Shown piece by piece: positions 25,038 to 33,092 of a DNA stretch of 64,000 nt. The translations under genes were made by a program, and so were the position numbers. The stretch is from Planctomycetota bacterium (lineage in GTDB: Bacteria > Planctomycetota > J058). The stretch's first letter is position 1. Each line of letters opens with the position of its first letter. The DNA lies in assembly GCA_023954375.1 (NCBI GenBank), contig JAMLIC010000012.1, positions 62,001-126,000 of the forward strand, written 5' to 3'. A model generated the notes under the pieces. It had not been told where the DNA came from. It searched no databases and saw only the letters and a program-made list of their open reading frames with translations.

Positions 25038-25412
25038 ATGCGCGACGGTCGACGCGGCTGGGCCCTGGTGCTCCTCGGCGGGCTCCTGCTCGTCGCCCTG
25101 GCCCCCTGGACCCCCGTCCAGGGCGACGCCGGCGACGAGAAGGCCATGAAGAAGAAGATGCAGGGCTGGTCCCGCGAGCTCGGCGTCAAGTGCTCCTACT
25201 GCCACGTGCAGCAGGGGCGCGAGTTCGACTACAAGGCCGCCACGCCGAAGAAGCTGATCGCCGACCACTGCGAGGAGCAGTTCGTCAAGCGCCTCGAGCT
25301 CAAGGGCAAGCCGGTCAGCTGCATGGACTGCCACCAGCGCAAGCCGCGCTTCTTCCCGCGCGAGGGCGAGGACGCGGTCGTCCCGCCCGCCGGCCCCGAC
25401 GACGGCGAGTAG
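25038..25412 (+). CDS. Small periplasmic c-type cytochrome with two heme sites
   Basis: 124 aa. A signal peptide (residues 1-30, cleavage near VQG-DA) precedes a short helical domain with CSYCH and CMDCH heme-binding motifs, about 44 residues apart. The KCSYCHVQQ and SCMDCHQ pattern is common in small cytochromes fused or related to photosynthetic reaction-centre cytochrome subunits. It is probably a soluble electron carrier. It is followed by repeat A2 and is convergent with the SGNH gene. Confidence 0.8.
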   Translation: MRDGRRGWALVLLGGLLLVALAPWTPVQGDAGDEKAMKKKMQGWSRELGVKCSYCHVQQGREFDYKAATPKKLIADHCEEQFVKRLELKGKPVSCMDCHQRKPRFFPREGEDAVVPPAGPDDGE

Positions 25413-25429
25413 CCAGACCTGCGACGAGT

Positions 25430-25534
25430 GATGCGCTCGCGACGGGGGCGCGATCGGCGTGAGTGCCCGGGCCGTGGCGCTCGGCCCGTTCCGCGCCTCC
25501 CGCACGCTGCGCTTTGGCGGGTCGAGCACGTGAG
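25430..25534 (+). repeat. Dispersed repeat family A, copy 2
   Basis: About 105 bp in the same orientation as copy 1 and inverted relative to copy 3. It shares GATGCGCTCGCGA, GGGGGCGCGATCGG, CGTGAGTGCCCGG, GGCCCGTTCCGCGCCTCC and GGCGGGTCGAGCACG. It fills most of the gap between two convergent genes. Confidence 0.85.
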
Positions 25535-25557
25535 CGGGCAGAAGAGCTCTCAGGCCC

Positions 25558-26328
25558 TCAGCTCCCCGCGAGGGCCTCGCGGGCCAGCGGCAGGGCGGCC
25601 TCGGCCCAGCGCGCGTACATGGCCGCCGACGGGTGCAGGCCGTCGTCCGCCAGGAGCGCCGGCTCGTCGGCGGCGCGACGCGACGTCGCGGTGACCTCGA
25701 GCCAGCGCGCCCCGGCGCGCTCGACCTCCGCGCGCGCCATGGCGTTGAGCGCGTCGATCTCGCGGGCGATCGCCGCCCGGTCGCGACCGGCGGCGAAGGG
25801 CGTCACGCCCCAGTCGGGGACCGAGAGGACGAGCACGCGGCCGGGCCGGTCGCCCGCGAGGCCCGCCGCGCGCGCGACCAGGGCGGCGAAGCGCGGGCGC
25901 GTCTCGTCGAGCGGGCGCCCACGGAACTGGTCGTTGACCCCCACGCACAGCGTGACGAGGTCGTAGGGCCCGGCCGGGCGGGCGCGCTCGATCGCGCGGG
26001 CGAGCTCGTCGGTGGTCCAGCCCGTGCGCGCGATCAGCTCCGGGTCGGCGACGCGCGCGCCCGACGCCCGCAGGCGCTCGACGAGCAGCACCGGCCAGCG
26101 GTCGGCCGGGCGGACGCCCTCGCCGATCGTGTAGGAGTCGCCCAGGGCGAGGACGCGCGTCGCCGGCGCGGCGGGCTCGGCGTCGCAGCCGGCGAGCGCG
26201 GCGCAGAGGGCGACCAGGAGCAGCGAGGACGTCCCCTTCCGCCGCGCGGGCTCGCCCCGCCAGGGCAGGCGCCCTCGCCCGGGCGCTCGCGCCCCCCTCG
26301 CGAGCGCTTCTCTCGTCGCAGGCCGCAC
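25558..26328 (-). CDS. SGNH/GDSL-family hydrolase, predicted lipoprotein
   Basis: 256 aa. Block I GDSYTIGEG (nucleophile Ser), VGVND (Asn/Asp block) and DGLHPS (catalytic Asp-His) identify an SGNH esterase or acetylhydrolase. Before it sits a lipobox, LCAALAGC. The only in-frame ATG/GTG/TTG start is GTG 26328, giving an unusually long 33-residue Arg-rich lead before the hydrophobic core. That lead is encoded by a degenerate family-A repeat, so either the repeat has extended the N-terminus or a CTG start is used. Confidence 0.82.
   Translation of the reverse strand: MRPATREALARGARAPGRGRLPWRGEPARRKGTSSLLLVALCAALAGCDAEPAAPATRVLALGDSYTIGEGVRPADRWPVLLVERLRASGARVADPELIARTGWTTDELARAIERARPAGPYDLVTLCVGVNDQFRGRPLDETRPRFAALVARAAGLAGDRPGRVLVLSVPDWGVTPFAAGRDRAAIAREIDALNAMARAEVERAGARWLEVTATSRRAADEPALLADDGLHPSAAMYARWAEAALPLAREALAGS
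26261..26310 (-). repeat. Dispersed repeat family A, degenerate copy 4 inside a gene start
   Basis: On the minus strand it reads AGCGCTCGCGAGGGGGGCGC then CGAGCGCCCGGGCGAGGGCG, matching the first half of copies 2 and 3 with gaps. It encodes residues about 8-24 of the SGNH hydrolase. Weaker match than the other copies. Confidence 0.5.
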
Positions 26329-26374
26329 GCCTCAGGCGTAGCACGGGGCCTCCGCCGGCGCGAGCGTGTCACCA

Positions 26375-27538
26375 TCAGGGAAGGCGCGCCAGGAGGTCGA
26401 GGGCGGCCGCCCGCTGCGTGTCTCGCGCCGCAGGAGCGGCGAGCAGCGCCTCGGCGTCGGCGCGGGCCCCGGCCGCGTCGTCGAGGGCCGCGCGGGCGCG
26501 GGCCCGGGTGAGGCGGGCCTGGGGGTCGTCGGGCGCGACGCGCAGGGCGACCGACGCGTCCGCCTCGGCGCCGGCCGCGTCGCCCAGCCGCAGGCGCAGG
26601 AGGGCGCGGTTCTGCAGGGCGGTGGTGTGCGTGGGGTGGACCGCGAGCGCGGCGTCGAGGTCCGCGCGGGCCTCGGCCAGCCGGCCCGCGAGGGCGAGGG
26701 CGCTGGCGCGCGTGACGCGGGCCTCGACGAGCGTCGCGTCGAGCGCGAGCGCCTGGTCGCACGCCCGCAGGGCCTCGTCGTGCGCGCCCGCGCGGGCGAG
26801 GCCGAGCGCCAGGTTCGCGTGGGCCGCCGGCGACCCGGGGTCGAGCGCCAGCGCGGCGCGGAACGTCTGGACCGCCTCGTCGACGCCGCCCTCGTCGAGG
26901 TGGCGGCGCCCGTCGCGCGTGAGGCGGTCGACGCGCGCGCGGACGCGGCGCCGGGCCTCCTCCCGCGCGCGCTCCTCCTCCTCGGCGGCGCGCCGGGCGC
27001 GGTCGCGCTCCTCCCACGAGCGGTCCTCGGCCGCCTCCTGGGCCAGCCGCGCGTCGCGGGCGGCGAGGCGTCCGCGCGCGCGCGCAGCTCGGCCTCGCGC
27101 ACGGCCTCGGCGGCGGCCTCGGCCTCGGCGCGGGCGAGCGCGCGCGCGGCGCGCTCGCGCTCGGCGGCCGCGGCGGCCGCCGCCTCGGCGCGGGCGCGGG
27201 CGGCGGTCACGAGGTGGTTCACGCCCAGCCCCGCGAGGAGCACGACGAGCATCACCGCCACGCCGGCGGCGAGGACGCGCGGCGCGGCGCCGGGCCGGCG
27301 CCGCGCGGCGGCCGGCGCGGCGCAGGCGCCGCCGGGCGCCGCACGCCGAGCAGCGCCGGGCCTCGTCCCAGCATGCCTCGTGGTGGCGCGCGAGGCAGCG
27401 CTCGCAGGCCACCGCGGCGGCCTCGGCCTCGGAATGCACGTCGACGTGGCAGAAGGGGCAGCGCGCCGCGGCGAGGCGCACGTCGTCGCGGCGCTCGATG
27501 CGACCGCGCGGGGGCTGGGCCGTCTTCTTCCCGGTCAT
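26375..27538 (-). CDS. RING-like zinc, membrane helix, coiled-coil and TPR protein, with two compensating frameshifts
   Basis: From ATG 27538 the first frame gives a RING-like domain (CPFCHVDV ... CERCLARHHEAC ... CSACG), then turns into Arg-rich nonsense. From about 27340 to 27080 the neighbouring frame reads sensibly: a membrane helix (VAVMLVVLLAGLGVNHLV) and an Ala/Glu/Arg coiled coil. Near the CG run at 27070-27085 the first frame resumes with coiled coil and four or five TPRs (DEAVQTFRAALALDPGSPAAHANLALGLA) to the stop. One protein of about 388 aa is implied. Sequencing indels in GC runs are as likely as a true pseudogene. It is a paralogue of the genes at 18.6 and 49.2 kb. Confidence 0.7.
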   Translation of the reverse strand: MTGKKTAQPPRGRIERRDDVRLAAARCPFCHVDVHSEAEAAAVACERCLARHHEACWDEARRCSACGARRRLRRAGRRAAPARRRAARPRRRRGGDARRAPRGAGREPPRDRRPRPRRGGGRRGRRARARRARARPRRGRGRRRGRARGRAARARGRLAARDARLAQEAAEDRSWEERDRARRAAEEEERAREEARRRVRARVDRLTRDGRRHLDEGGVDEAVQTFRAALALDPGSPAAHANLALGLARAGAHDEALRACDQALALDATLVEARVTRASALALAGRLAEARADLDAALAVHPTHTTALQNRALLRLRLGDAAGAEADASVALRVAPDDPQARLTRARARAALDDAAGARADAEALLAAPAARDTQRAAALDLLARLP

Positions 27539-27696
27539 GCCGGATGCACGACGAGAGCCGGCGATCGGTTCCCGGGCATCGAGCCCTGGTGTGTCACGCC
27601 GGCTGGCACACCACCGCTTGGGGGGTGGGCCGGATGCGAGCCAGGGAGGCCGGCCAGGAGGCGGGCGGCCGCGCCGGAGACGTCGGACCCCCTGGC

Positions 27697-27702
27697 TAGA
27701 CT
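27697..27702 (+). promoter_or_regulatory. Candidate -10 box upstream of the SRSQAA-repeat gene
   Basis: TAGACT at 27697-27702, 58 nt before ATG 27760 with its GGAGG. No -35 recognised; the same hexamer appears before rimO. Confidence 0.35.
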
Positions 27703-27759
27703 CCGCGATGTGGCTGGCCCCACGGCGGGGCGCGAGCACCAGACCCGAGCGGAGGCGAG

Positions 27760-28488
27760 ATGACCCTTCCCCCGAAGTTCAACGTGATCGAGGACGCGGA
27801 CGACATGGTGGCGCGGCGCATCGTGATGCGCCGCGAGGTGTGGGACCAGCTCGTGCATCTGGCCGAGGCCCTGCAGGAGACGCGTGAGCTCGAGGTCACG
27901 CCGACCGACGTGGCCCTGATCGCCCTGGAGGCGGGCCTGGCCGAGGTGCGCAAGAGCTCGGGCAAGCACGCGCGCCCGGCGACCCCGGCGCAGGCGGCCA
28001 AGACGGCGTCGCAGGCGGCGGCGCGGGCCAAGTCGGCCTCGCAGGCGGTGTCGCGCTCGCAGGCGGCGTCGCGCTCGCAGGCGGCGTCGCGCTCGCAGGC
28101 GGCGTCGCGCTCGCAGGCGGCGTCGCGCTCGCAGGCGCTGTCGCGCTCCCGGTCCGTCAAGCGCCCGGTCGGCCTCGACCTCACGGCCGACGAGCAGGCG
28201 GAGATCCAGGCCCTGGTCGGCGGCGTCGCGTCGGCGCGCGGCCGCCAGCGGACGCTGGGCCTGTGGCTGGGCCTGCGCAAGAAGCGCGTCGCCCTCGAGG
28301 CGCTGCGCGAGCTGTGCGTGGCGCACGACGCCTACAACGTGGCGAACTTCGCCCAGAACATGAAGAAGGACGGCGCCCTGTTCGAGGAGGTCAAGGCCGA
28401 CGACGGCGAGCGCCTGGGCTGGCGCCTGACGAAGCAGGGCGCGGCCGAGGCCAAGGTGGTCGTCGAGACAGCGCTTCAGCCCGCGTAG
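27760..28488 (+). CDS. Unknown protein with SRSQAA repeats and a C-terminal helical domain
   Basis: 242 aa; GGAGG lies 5 nt before the ATG. Residues 1-70 are a charged helical domain (MTLPPKFNVIEDADDMVARR). Residues about 80-130 are low complexity: AAKTASQAAARAKSAS then five SRSQAA units. Residues 140-242 form a second helical domain resembling a winged helix or minimal DNA-binding module (LRELCVAHDAYNVANFAQNMKKDGALFEEV). Basic linker and end domain suggest nucleic-acid binding, which is inference. Confidence 0.7.
   Translation: MTLPPKFNVIEDADDMVARRIVMRREVWDQLVHLAEALQETRELEVTPTDVALIALEAGLAEVRKSSGKHARPATPAQAAKTASQAAARAKSASQAVSRSQAASRSQAASRSQAASRSQAASRSQALSRSRSVKRPVGLDLTADEQAEIQALVGGVASARGRQRTLGLWLGLRKKRVALEALRELCVAHDAYNVANFAQNMKKDGALFEEVKADDGERLGWRLTKQGAAEAKVVVETALQPA
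28051..28140 (+). repeat. Five tandem 18-bp units encoding SRSQAA
   Basis: TCGCGCTCGCAGGCGGCG is repeated at 28051, 28069, 28087, 28105 and 28123 (the last ends GCGCTG). Copies are identical at DNA level, so expansion is recent or ongoing and in frame. Confidence 0.95.
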
Positions 28489-28510
28489 AGCAGCGCGCCC
28501 GCGCGCTGCT
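28489..28510 (+). terminator. Hairpin directly after the SRSQAA gene
   Basis: AGCAGCGCG (28489-28497), loop CCCG, and CGCGCTGCT (28502-28510) form a perfect 9-bp stem beginning one base after the stop codon. No U-tract follows. A second stem, CGGGGGG/CCCCCCG (28541-28547 and 28563-28569), lies further on and may serve the convergent gene. Confidence 0.55.
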
Positions 28511-28640
28511 GGCGGCATTCGGCGGCCACTGCCGGTGCGTCGGGGGGTCGTGCTTCGCGCGGCCCCCCGGCGTCTCTCCTGCTCGTTCGCCCGGGGGCGG
28601 CCGCTTCTTCGTCCGGCTGTGGCCGCCGCGGCACCGCGCC

Positions 28641-29363
28641 TCAGCTCGGGGGCGGCTGATCCGGGCCGCCGAGCCCGAGCAGCCAGGCCGTCAGGGGGGC
28701 GCGGACATCGGCCCACTCGAGCCGCTCCGCCTCGACGACGTCGGCGAGGCGCGACCGCGGTCCTGCCAGGTGGCGCTCCAGCGCCATCGCCCTCGTGGCC
28801 TCGATCAGGCCGCTCGTGATCCGTGGCCCGTGCTCCTCCTCGGGCGGCGGGGGCACGTAAGTCAGCCCCTGACCGCCCGCAACCGCCGCTGCGTGCTGCG
28901 CGGCGGACCCGCCGGAACCTCGGATCGTGAACCGCTCTCGGGTCGGGATGGCGACGGCTGCGGCGCGGGCCGCGCGCGCCTCGGAGGTTCGCGAGGGAGC
29001 GGCCAGCCAGTCCTCCGCGGCCTGGAGCGCCTCGCGGAGCGCCGCCGCCGCTCGGCCCTTCTTGGCGTCGCGGCGCGAGGGGCGCGCCCAGGGTGGGTCG
29101 TCCCTGCGCGCGATCGCCACCAGCGCGCGGACGACCGCGTCCGGCCCCGACGCCTCCAGCGCCGCGACCACGTCCGTGGGCGCGGGCTCCGGATCGAGCG
29201 TCTGGCGGGCCACCTCGTGGCCGAGGGCTGCGGCCGCGCGCAGGCGTGCCAGGTCCACTCCGCTCCGGGCGCGCGCCCGCTCGCGCAGCCAGGACGTCAT
29301 GTCTGCGGGTGCGCCGGTGCGCCGGAACGTCCGCTCGAGTTCGCGCAGCCGGTCGTCGGGCAT
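28641..29363 (-). CDS. Helical protein of unknown function
   Basis: 240 aa. The N-terminus DDRLRELERTFRRTGAPADM with GVDLARLRAAAALGHEVARQTL matches a motif seen at the start of many uncharacterised planctomycete and myxobacterial proteins (ER-x-RLAAxxGH-xAR). A central segment repeats the same helical pattern, and the C-terminus is helical (TRAMALERHLAGPRSRLADVVEAE). It is cytoplasmic by composition. No catalytic motif seen. Confidence 0.6.
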   Translation of the reverse strand: MPDDRLRELERTFRRTGAPADMTSWLRERARARSGVDLARLRAAAALGHEVARQTLDPEPAPTDVVAALEASGPDAVVRALVAIARRDDPPWARPSRRDAKKGRAAAALREALQAAEDWLAAPSRTSEARAARAAAVAIPTRERFTIRGSGGSAAQHAAAVAGGQGLTYVPPPPEEEHGPRITSGLIEATRAMALERHLAGPRSRLADVVEAERLEWADVRAPLTAWLLGLGGPDQPPPS

Positions 29364-29596
29364 GGGTGTCGCCTCGGGAACGGCCCGCGCGGGCTGCGGG
29401 CTGGAGCCGATCGATCCTCGCTCCGGAGCTGTCGCGGGTCGTTGACTGTCAAGCGGGTGGCGTCAGGTCGATCAGGCAGGCAGGAGGCGCCCGCTCTGCG
29501 GGTCGCGGTGCGCACGGGCGGCTTGTCGGGTGGGCCGCGGCCGGGTCCGATGGCGCGCCACCGGTCCGGAGCGGAGCGGGCGAGGCGGAGGGCGCG

Positions 29597-30409
29597 ATGG
29601 ACGTCGCGGGTCGGGCGGTGATCACGGGGGCGTCGGCGGGGATCGGCGAGGCGGTCGCGCGGCGGCTGGCGGCGGCGGGGTTCGACCTGCTGCTCGTCGC
29701 GCGGCGCGCGGAGCGCCTGGAGGCGCTGGCCGCGGACCTGCGGGCGAAGCACGGGCGCGACGTGAAGGTCCTGGGGCTCGACGTGGCGCGGGAGGACGCC
29801 GCGCAGGAGATGCTCGCCGCGGCGCCGGATGCGACCGTGCTCGTCAACAACGCGGGCGTGGGGCGGTTCGGCCCTGCGCTGTCGATCCCGGCCGAGGAGC
29901 AGGCGCAGGAGGTGCGCCTGAACTGCGAGTCGCTGACGCGGCTCACGCTGGCCTTCCTGCCGGGCTTCGTCGCCCGGCGGCGGGGCGTCGTCGTCAACGT
30001 GGCCTCGATCGCGGGCTTCCAGCCCGTGCCCTACTTCTCGGTCTACGCGGCGACGAAGGCCTACGTCCTCTCGCTCTCCGAGGCGCTCGACGTCGAGGTG
30101 CGCGGCCAGGGCGTGCGCGTGGTGGCGGTCTGCCCGGGTCCCGTGCCGACCGAGTTCCAGTCGATCGCCGGGTCGCCCGACGCCCACCACACGCCCAGGC
30201 TGGCGCGGCGGACGCCGGAGGAGGTCGCGGAGGTGTGCCTGAAGGCGATCCGCCGCCCGCGCCCGATCGCGATCCCGGCGGCGTTCCACACGATCATGTG
30301 GTGGTTCCAGCGCTTCCTGCCGCGGCGCACCGTCGTGCGCATGGCGGGCAACGCGATGAAGAAGCGCCTGGCCGGCCAGGGCGCCGGGGTGGGCCCCGCG
30401 GCGGGGTAG
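29597..30409 (+). CDS. Short-chain dehydrogenase/reductase
   Basis: 270 aa. Classical SDR motifs: cofactor loop TGASAGIGEAVA, NNAG, the catalytic Ser in NVASIAGFQ and YAATK with Tyr-x3-Lys. VARRAERLEAL after beta-2 carries basic residues, favouring NADP(H). A C-terminal extension with FHTIMWWFQRFLP resembles membrane-associated SDRs related to 3-ketoacyl reductases. ATG 29597 follows GGCGGAGGG. Substrate unknown; the enoyl-CoA hydratase gene nearby hints at acyl chemistry. Confidence 0.87.
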   Translation: MDVAGRAVITGASAGIGEAVARRLAAAGFDLLLVARRAERLEALAADLRAKHGRDVKVLGLDVAREDAAQEMLAAAPDATVLVNNAGVGRFGPALSIPAEEQAQEVRLNCESLTRLTLAFLPGFVARRRGVVVNVASIAGFQPVPYFSVYAATKAYVLSLSEALDVEVRGQGVRVVAVCPGPVPTEFQSIAGSPDAHHTPRLARRTPEEVAEVCLKAIRRPRPIAIPAAFHTIMWWFQRFLPRRTVVRMAGNAMKKRLAGQGAGVGPAAG

Positions 30410-30424
30410 CCGCGGGCGGCGGCG

Positions 30425-31162
30425 TCAGGCCGCCAGGGCGCGCGCGAGCGCGACCAGGCGGTCGAGCGCCGGCAGGAGGTCCTCCGGGTCCTTCACGAAG
30501 CGCGGCTCCTCGATCCGGGCCAGGGCGCGCTCCACCGTGAAGCTCCTGTGGTGGGTCCCCAGCGCGCGCAGAGCGTCGAGGACGGCCGGCCGGTGCAGGC
30601 AGGCCTGGATCGCCTCGGGGTCGTCGCCGCGCACACGCAGGAGGTCGTCGACCTCGCGGTCGCCGACCTGCACGTCCTGCCCGCCGAGCGCCTTCATGAG
30701 CCGGTCGCCGAACCCCTCCACCGAGAGGCGCAGGTCGGCGGGGACGCGGTCGGGGAGCGTGACCTGCACGATGGTGATCGTGCGGTTCCGGTCGCGGTTC
30801 CCCTCGGTCCGGACCGCGACGGGGACGCCGTCGACGTCGCCGGAGAGCCGCCAGCCGCCGTCCTTGAACGGGATCGTGAACGACTCGAGCCCGCGCGCGC
30901 GGGCGACCTCGTCCCAGCGCGCGGCCACCCCGAGGAGGCGGCGCACGTAGCCGAGGAGGAGCACCCCCAGGAGCGGCGGGCCCAGGAGGGGCATGAGGAG
31001 CACCGCGATCACGGGCGGGCCGTCGCTCAGGACGAAGAGGGCGACGATCAGGGCCGAGAGCAGTCCGAAGGTCACCAGGAGCGCCAGCTCGACCTTCCAG
31101 ATGGGGGCCTCGGCGAGCCAGCCCTTGAACCGCTCGAACTGCTCGCGCTGCTCGGGGGTCAT
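30425..31162 (-). CDS. Membrane protein of unknown function coupled to enoyl-CoA hydratase
   Basis: 245 aa. Two membrane helices (ELALLVTFGLLSALIVALFVL and VIAVLLMPLLGPPLLGVLLLGYV) are followed by a cytoplasmic domain of mixed alpha/beta (RLSGDVDGVPVAVRTEGNRDRNR). It starts at the ATGA overlapping the hydratase stop, so it is co-translated with it. No family recognised. Confidence 0.65.
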   Translation of the reverse strand: MTPEQREQFERFKGWLAEAPIWKVELALLVTFGLLSALIVALFVLSDGPPVIAVLLMPLLGPPLLGVLLLGYVRRLLGVAARWDEVARARGLESFTIPFKDGGWRLSGDVDGVPVAVRTEGNRDRNRTITIVQVTLPDRVPADLRLSVEGFGDRLMKALGGQDVQVGDREVDDLLRVRGDDPEAIQACLHRPAVLDALRALGTHHRSFTVERALARIEEPRFVKDPEDLLPALDRLVALARALAA

Positions 31163-31962
31163 CGGCCCTCGAAGCGCGGCTCGCGACGCTCGCGGTTGGC
31201 GGCCATCCCCTCCTGCGCGTCGCGGGAGAGGAAGAGCTGCTGCTGCAGCTCGCGCTCGAGCGCGAGGCCCTCGGCGAGCCCGACCTCGGGGCCGGTCTGG
31301 ACGGCGCGCTTGATCAGGCCGACGGCGCGCGCGGCCGCGTGCGGCGGGCAGGCGAGCTGGCGGGCCCGCGCGTGGACCTGGGCCAGGAACGCGGCCGACG
31401 TGTCGCCCTCCAGGACCTCGTGGACGAGCCCGGCGGCGACGGCCTCGTCCATCTTCAGGAGGCGCCCGGTGATCATGAGGTCCATGGCCTTCGCGCGGCC
31501 GACGAGGCGCACGAGCCGCTGCGTGCCGCCGGTGCCGGGGAGGACGCCGAGCTTGACCTCCGGCAGGCCGACCTGCGCCGGCCCGCGCCGGCCCCAGCGC
31601 AGGTCGCAGGCGAGCGCCACCTCGAGGCCGCCGCCGACCGTGTGGCCGTTGAGCGCGGCGATCACCAGCTTCGGCGTCTGCTCCAGCCGCTGGAGCGTCT
31701 CGTTGGCGTGCAGGCAGAAGCCGTACTTGAACGTCGGCGTCATCTCGCGCAGGGCGCCGATGTCGGCGCCGGCGCAGAAGAACTTCTCGCCCGCGCCGGT
31801 GAGCACGAGCGCGTGCACGTCCTCGCGCATGCGCGCCTCGAGCACGCAGGCGTCGAGCTGGCGCATCATGTCGTAGCTGTAGCCGTTGGCGGGCGGGTTC
31901 GTGAGCGTGATCGTGGCGATCCCGTCGGCGACGGCGAGCGTGGCGAGGTCGGCGGTCGTCAT
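31159..31962 (-). CDS. Enoyl-CoA hydratase/isomerase family protein
   Basis: 267 aa from ATG 31962 with GGAGG 6 nt upstream. Crotonase motifs: GEKFFCAGADIGAL (oxyanion loop), HTVGGGLEVALACDLRWG and LPEVKLGVLPGTGGTQRLVRLVG. Glu in LPEVKLG matches the hydratase catalytic residue; the first catalytic Glu position reads Gly-Gly-Leu-Glu (GGGLEVALACD). It probably acts in beta-oxidation or a related acyl-CoA pathway. Confidence 0.87.
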   Translation of the reverse strand: MTTADLATLAVADGIATITLTNPPANGYSYDMMRQLDACVLEARMREDVHALVLTGAGEKFFCAGADIGALREMTPTFKYGFCLHANETLQRLEQTPKLVIAALNGHTVGGGLEVALACDLRWGRRGPAQVGLPEVKLGVLPGTGGTQRLVRLVGRAKAMDLMITGRLLKMDEAVAAGLVHEVLEGDTSAAFLAQVHARARQLACPPHAAARAVGLIKRAVQTGPEVGLAEGLALERELQQQLFLSRDAQEGMAANRERREPRFEGR

Positions 31963-32036
31963 CGGGCCCTCCGGGCCGCGAGGATACTCGCCGGTGACGG
32001 TCGCGGGGGACGGGTGGCGGTCGCGCGCGGGCCGTG

Positions 32037-32139
32037 CTCGCATCTCGACACGCCCGAGCGAGCGATGGGGAGGCGCGGAACGGGCCAAGCGCCCTCGTCC
32101 GGGCACTCACGCCGATCGCGCCCCCCTCGCGAGCGCATC
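32037..32139 (-). repeat. Dispersed repeat family A, copy 3
   Basis: Read on the minus strand it carries GATGCGCTCGCGAGGGGGGC, CGCGATCGGCGTGAGTGCCC and GGCCCGTTCCGCGCCTCCCC. It fills the divergent gap between the enoyl-CoA hydratase and VOC genes. It ends next to AAAGAGGAG, the VOC ribosome-binding site, so it may carry or alter promoters for both. Confidence 0.85.
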
Positions 32140-32156
32140 AAAGAGGAGCAGACGCC

Positions 32157-32633
32157 ATGACCCGACCGATCCCCGAGGGCTACGGCACCGTGACGCCGGT
32201 CCTGAGCTGCGCCGACGCCCGCGGCGAGATCGACTTCCTCGTGCGCGCCTTCGGCGGCGTCGAGCGCTTCGCCATGCCCGGCCCCGACGGCCAGCGGATC
32301 ATGCACGCCGAGGTGCAGGTCGGCACGTCGGTGGTCATGCTCGGCTCCGCGGCCCCCGAGATGGGCTGCCGGTCGGCGCGCGAGCTGGGCGGGTCGCCCG
32401 CGGGCTTCTACCTCTACGTCGAGGACGTGGACGCGGCCTTCGCGAAGGCCACCGGCGCCGGCGCCACCGCCAAGCAGCCGCCGACCGACATGTTCTGGGG
32501 CGACCGCGTGGGCACGGTCGAGTGCCCCGAGGGCTTCCAGTGGACGCTCGCCACGCACCAGCACGACTACACGCCCGAGCAGATCGAGGAGGGGCAGCGG
32601 CGCTGGCTGGAGTCGATGAAGTCCGGCGCGTAG
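32157..32633 (+). CDS. VOC/PhnB-like protein
   Basis: 158 aa; ATG 32157 follows GAGGAG by 8 nt. VTPVLSCADARGEIDFLVRAFGGVERF, the paired strand AEVQVGTSVVMLGS and FYLYVEDVDAAFAKATGAGA then GDRVGTVECPEGFQWTLATH are the two beta-alpha-beta-beta-beta modules of the vicinal-oxygen-chelate (PhnB) group. Reaction unknown; several members are resistance or isomerase-like. Confidence 0.82.
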   Translation: MTRPIPEGYGTVTPVLSCADARGEIDFLVRAFGGVERFAMPGPDGQRIMHAEVQVGTSVVMLGSAAPEMGCRSARELGGSPAGFYLYVEDVDAAFAKATGAGATAKQPPTDMFWGDRVGTVECPEGFQWTLATHQHDYTPEQIEEGQRRWLESMKSGA

Positions 32634-33092
32634 TCAGTCCGGCGGCGCGACCACCACCCGCAGCGCCGCCGCGCTCCCGTCGGGCGCGTGGACCTGCGCC
32701 GTGAACTCGCCCGGGGCGCGGCAGCGGAGGGCCGCGGTCGCGCCCGGGGTGAGCGGCGTCGGGGTGAACACCTCGTCAGCGTCGGCGGCGAAGCCGGCGA
32801 GGTCGTCCGGCTCGCGCGCCGGGCGGCCAGCGAAGACCACGGCCAGCGGCGCGTCGGGGCGCTCGGCGACGAAGACCAGCCAGTCGCCGGGCGCGAGCGT
32901 CACCTCGGCCGGTACGGGCCCGGTCGGCGTGAGGCGGACGAGGCGCGCGCCGGCGTCGAGGGGCGGGAGGGCCTCGTCGCGGGGGACGACCAGCGGCGAG
33001 CCGCACCCGGGCGCCAGCGCGGCGACCAGGAGGAGCGCGGCGCGCGCGGCCCTGCGCCGGTCCGCGACGAGACCTCCGGCGCGGGCGGTCAC
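32634..33092 (-). CDS. Small lipoprotein, third of three coupled lipoprotein genes
   Basis: 152 aa from a GTG overlapping the previous stop (GTGA). Signal with lipobox LAPGC, then a compact beta-rich domain (VTLAPGDWLVFVAERPDAPLAVVF and AALRCRAPGEFTAQVHAPDG) that looks like a cupredoxin or Ig-like sandwich but lacks copper ligands. Function unknown; it probably works with the two upstream lipoproteins. Confidence 0.68.
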   Translation of the reverse strand: MTARAGGLVADRRRAARAALLLVAALAPGCGSPLVVPRDEALPPLDAGARLVRLTPTGPVPAEVTLAPGDWLVFVAERPDAPLAVVFAGRPAREPDDLAGFAADADEVFTPTPLTPGATAALRCRAPGEFTAQVHAPDGSAAALRVVVAPPD

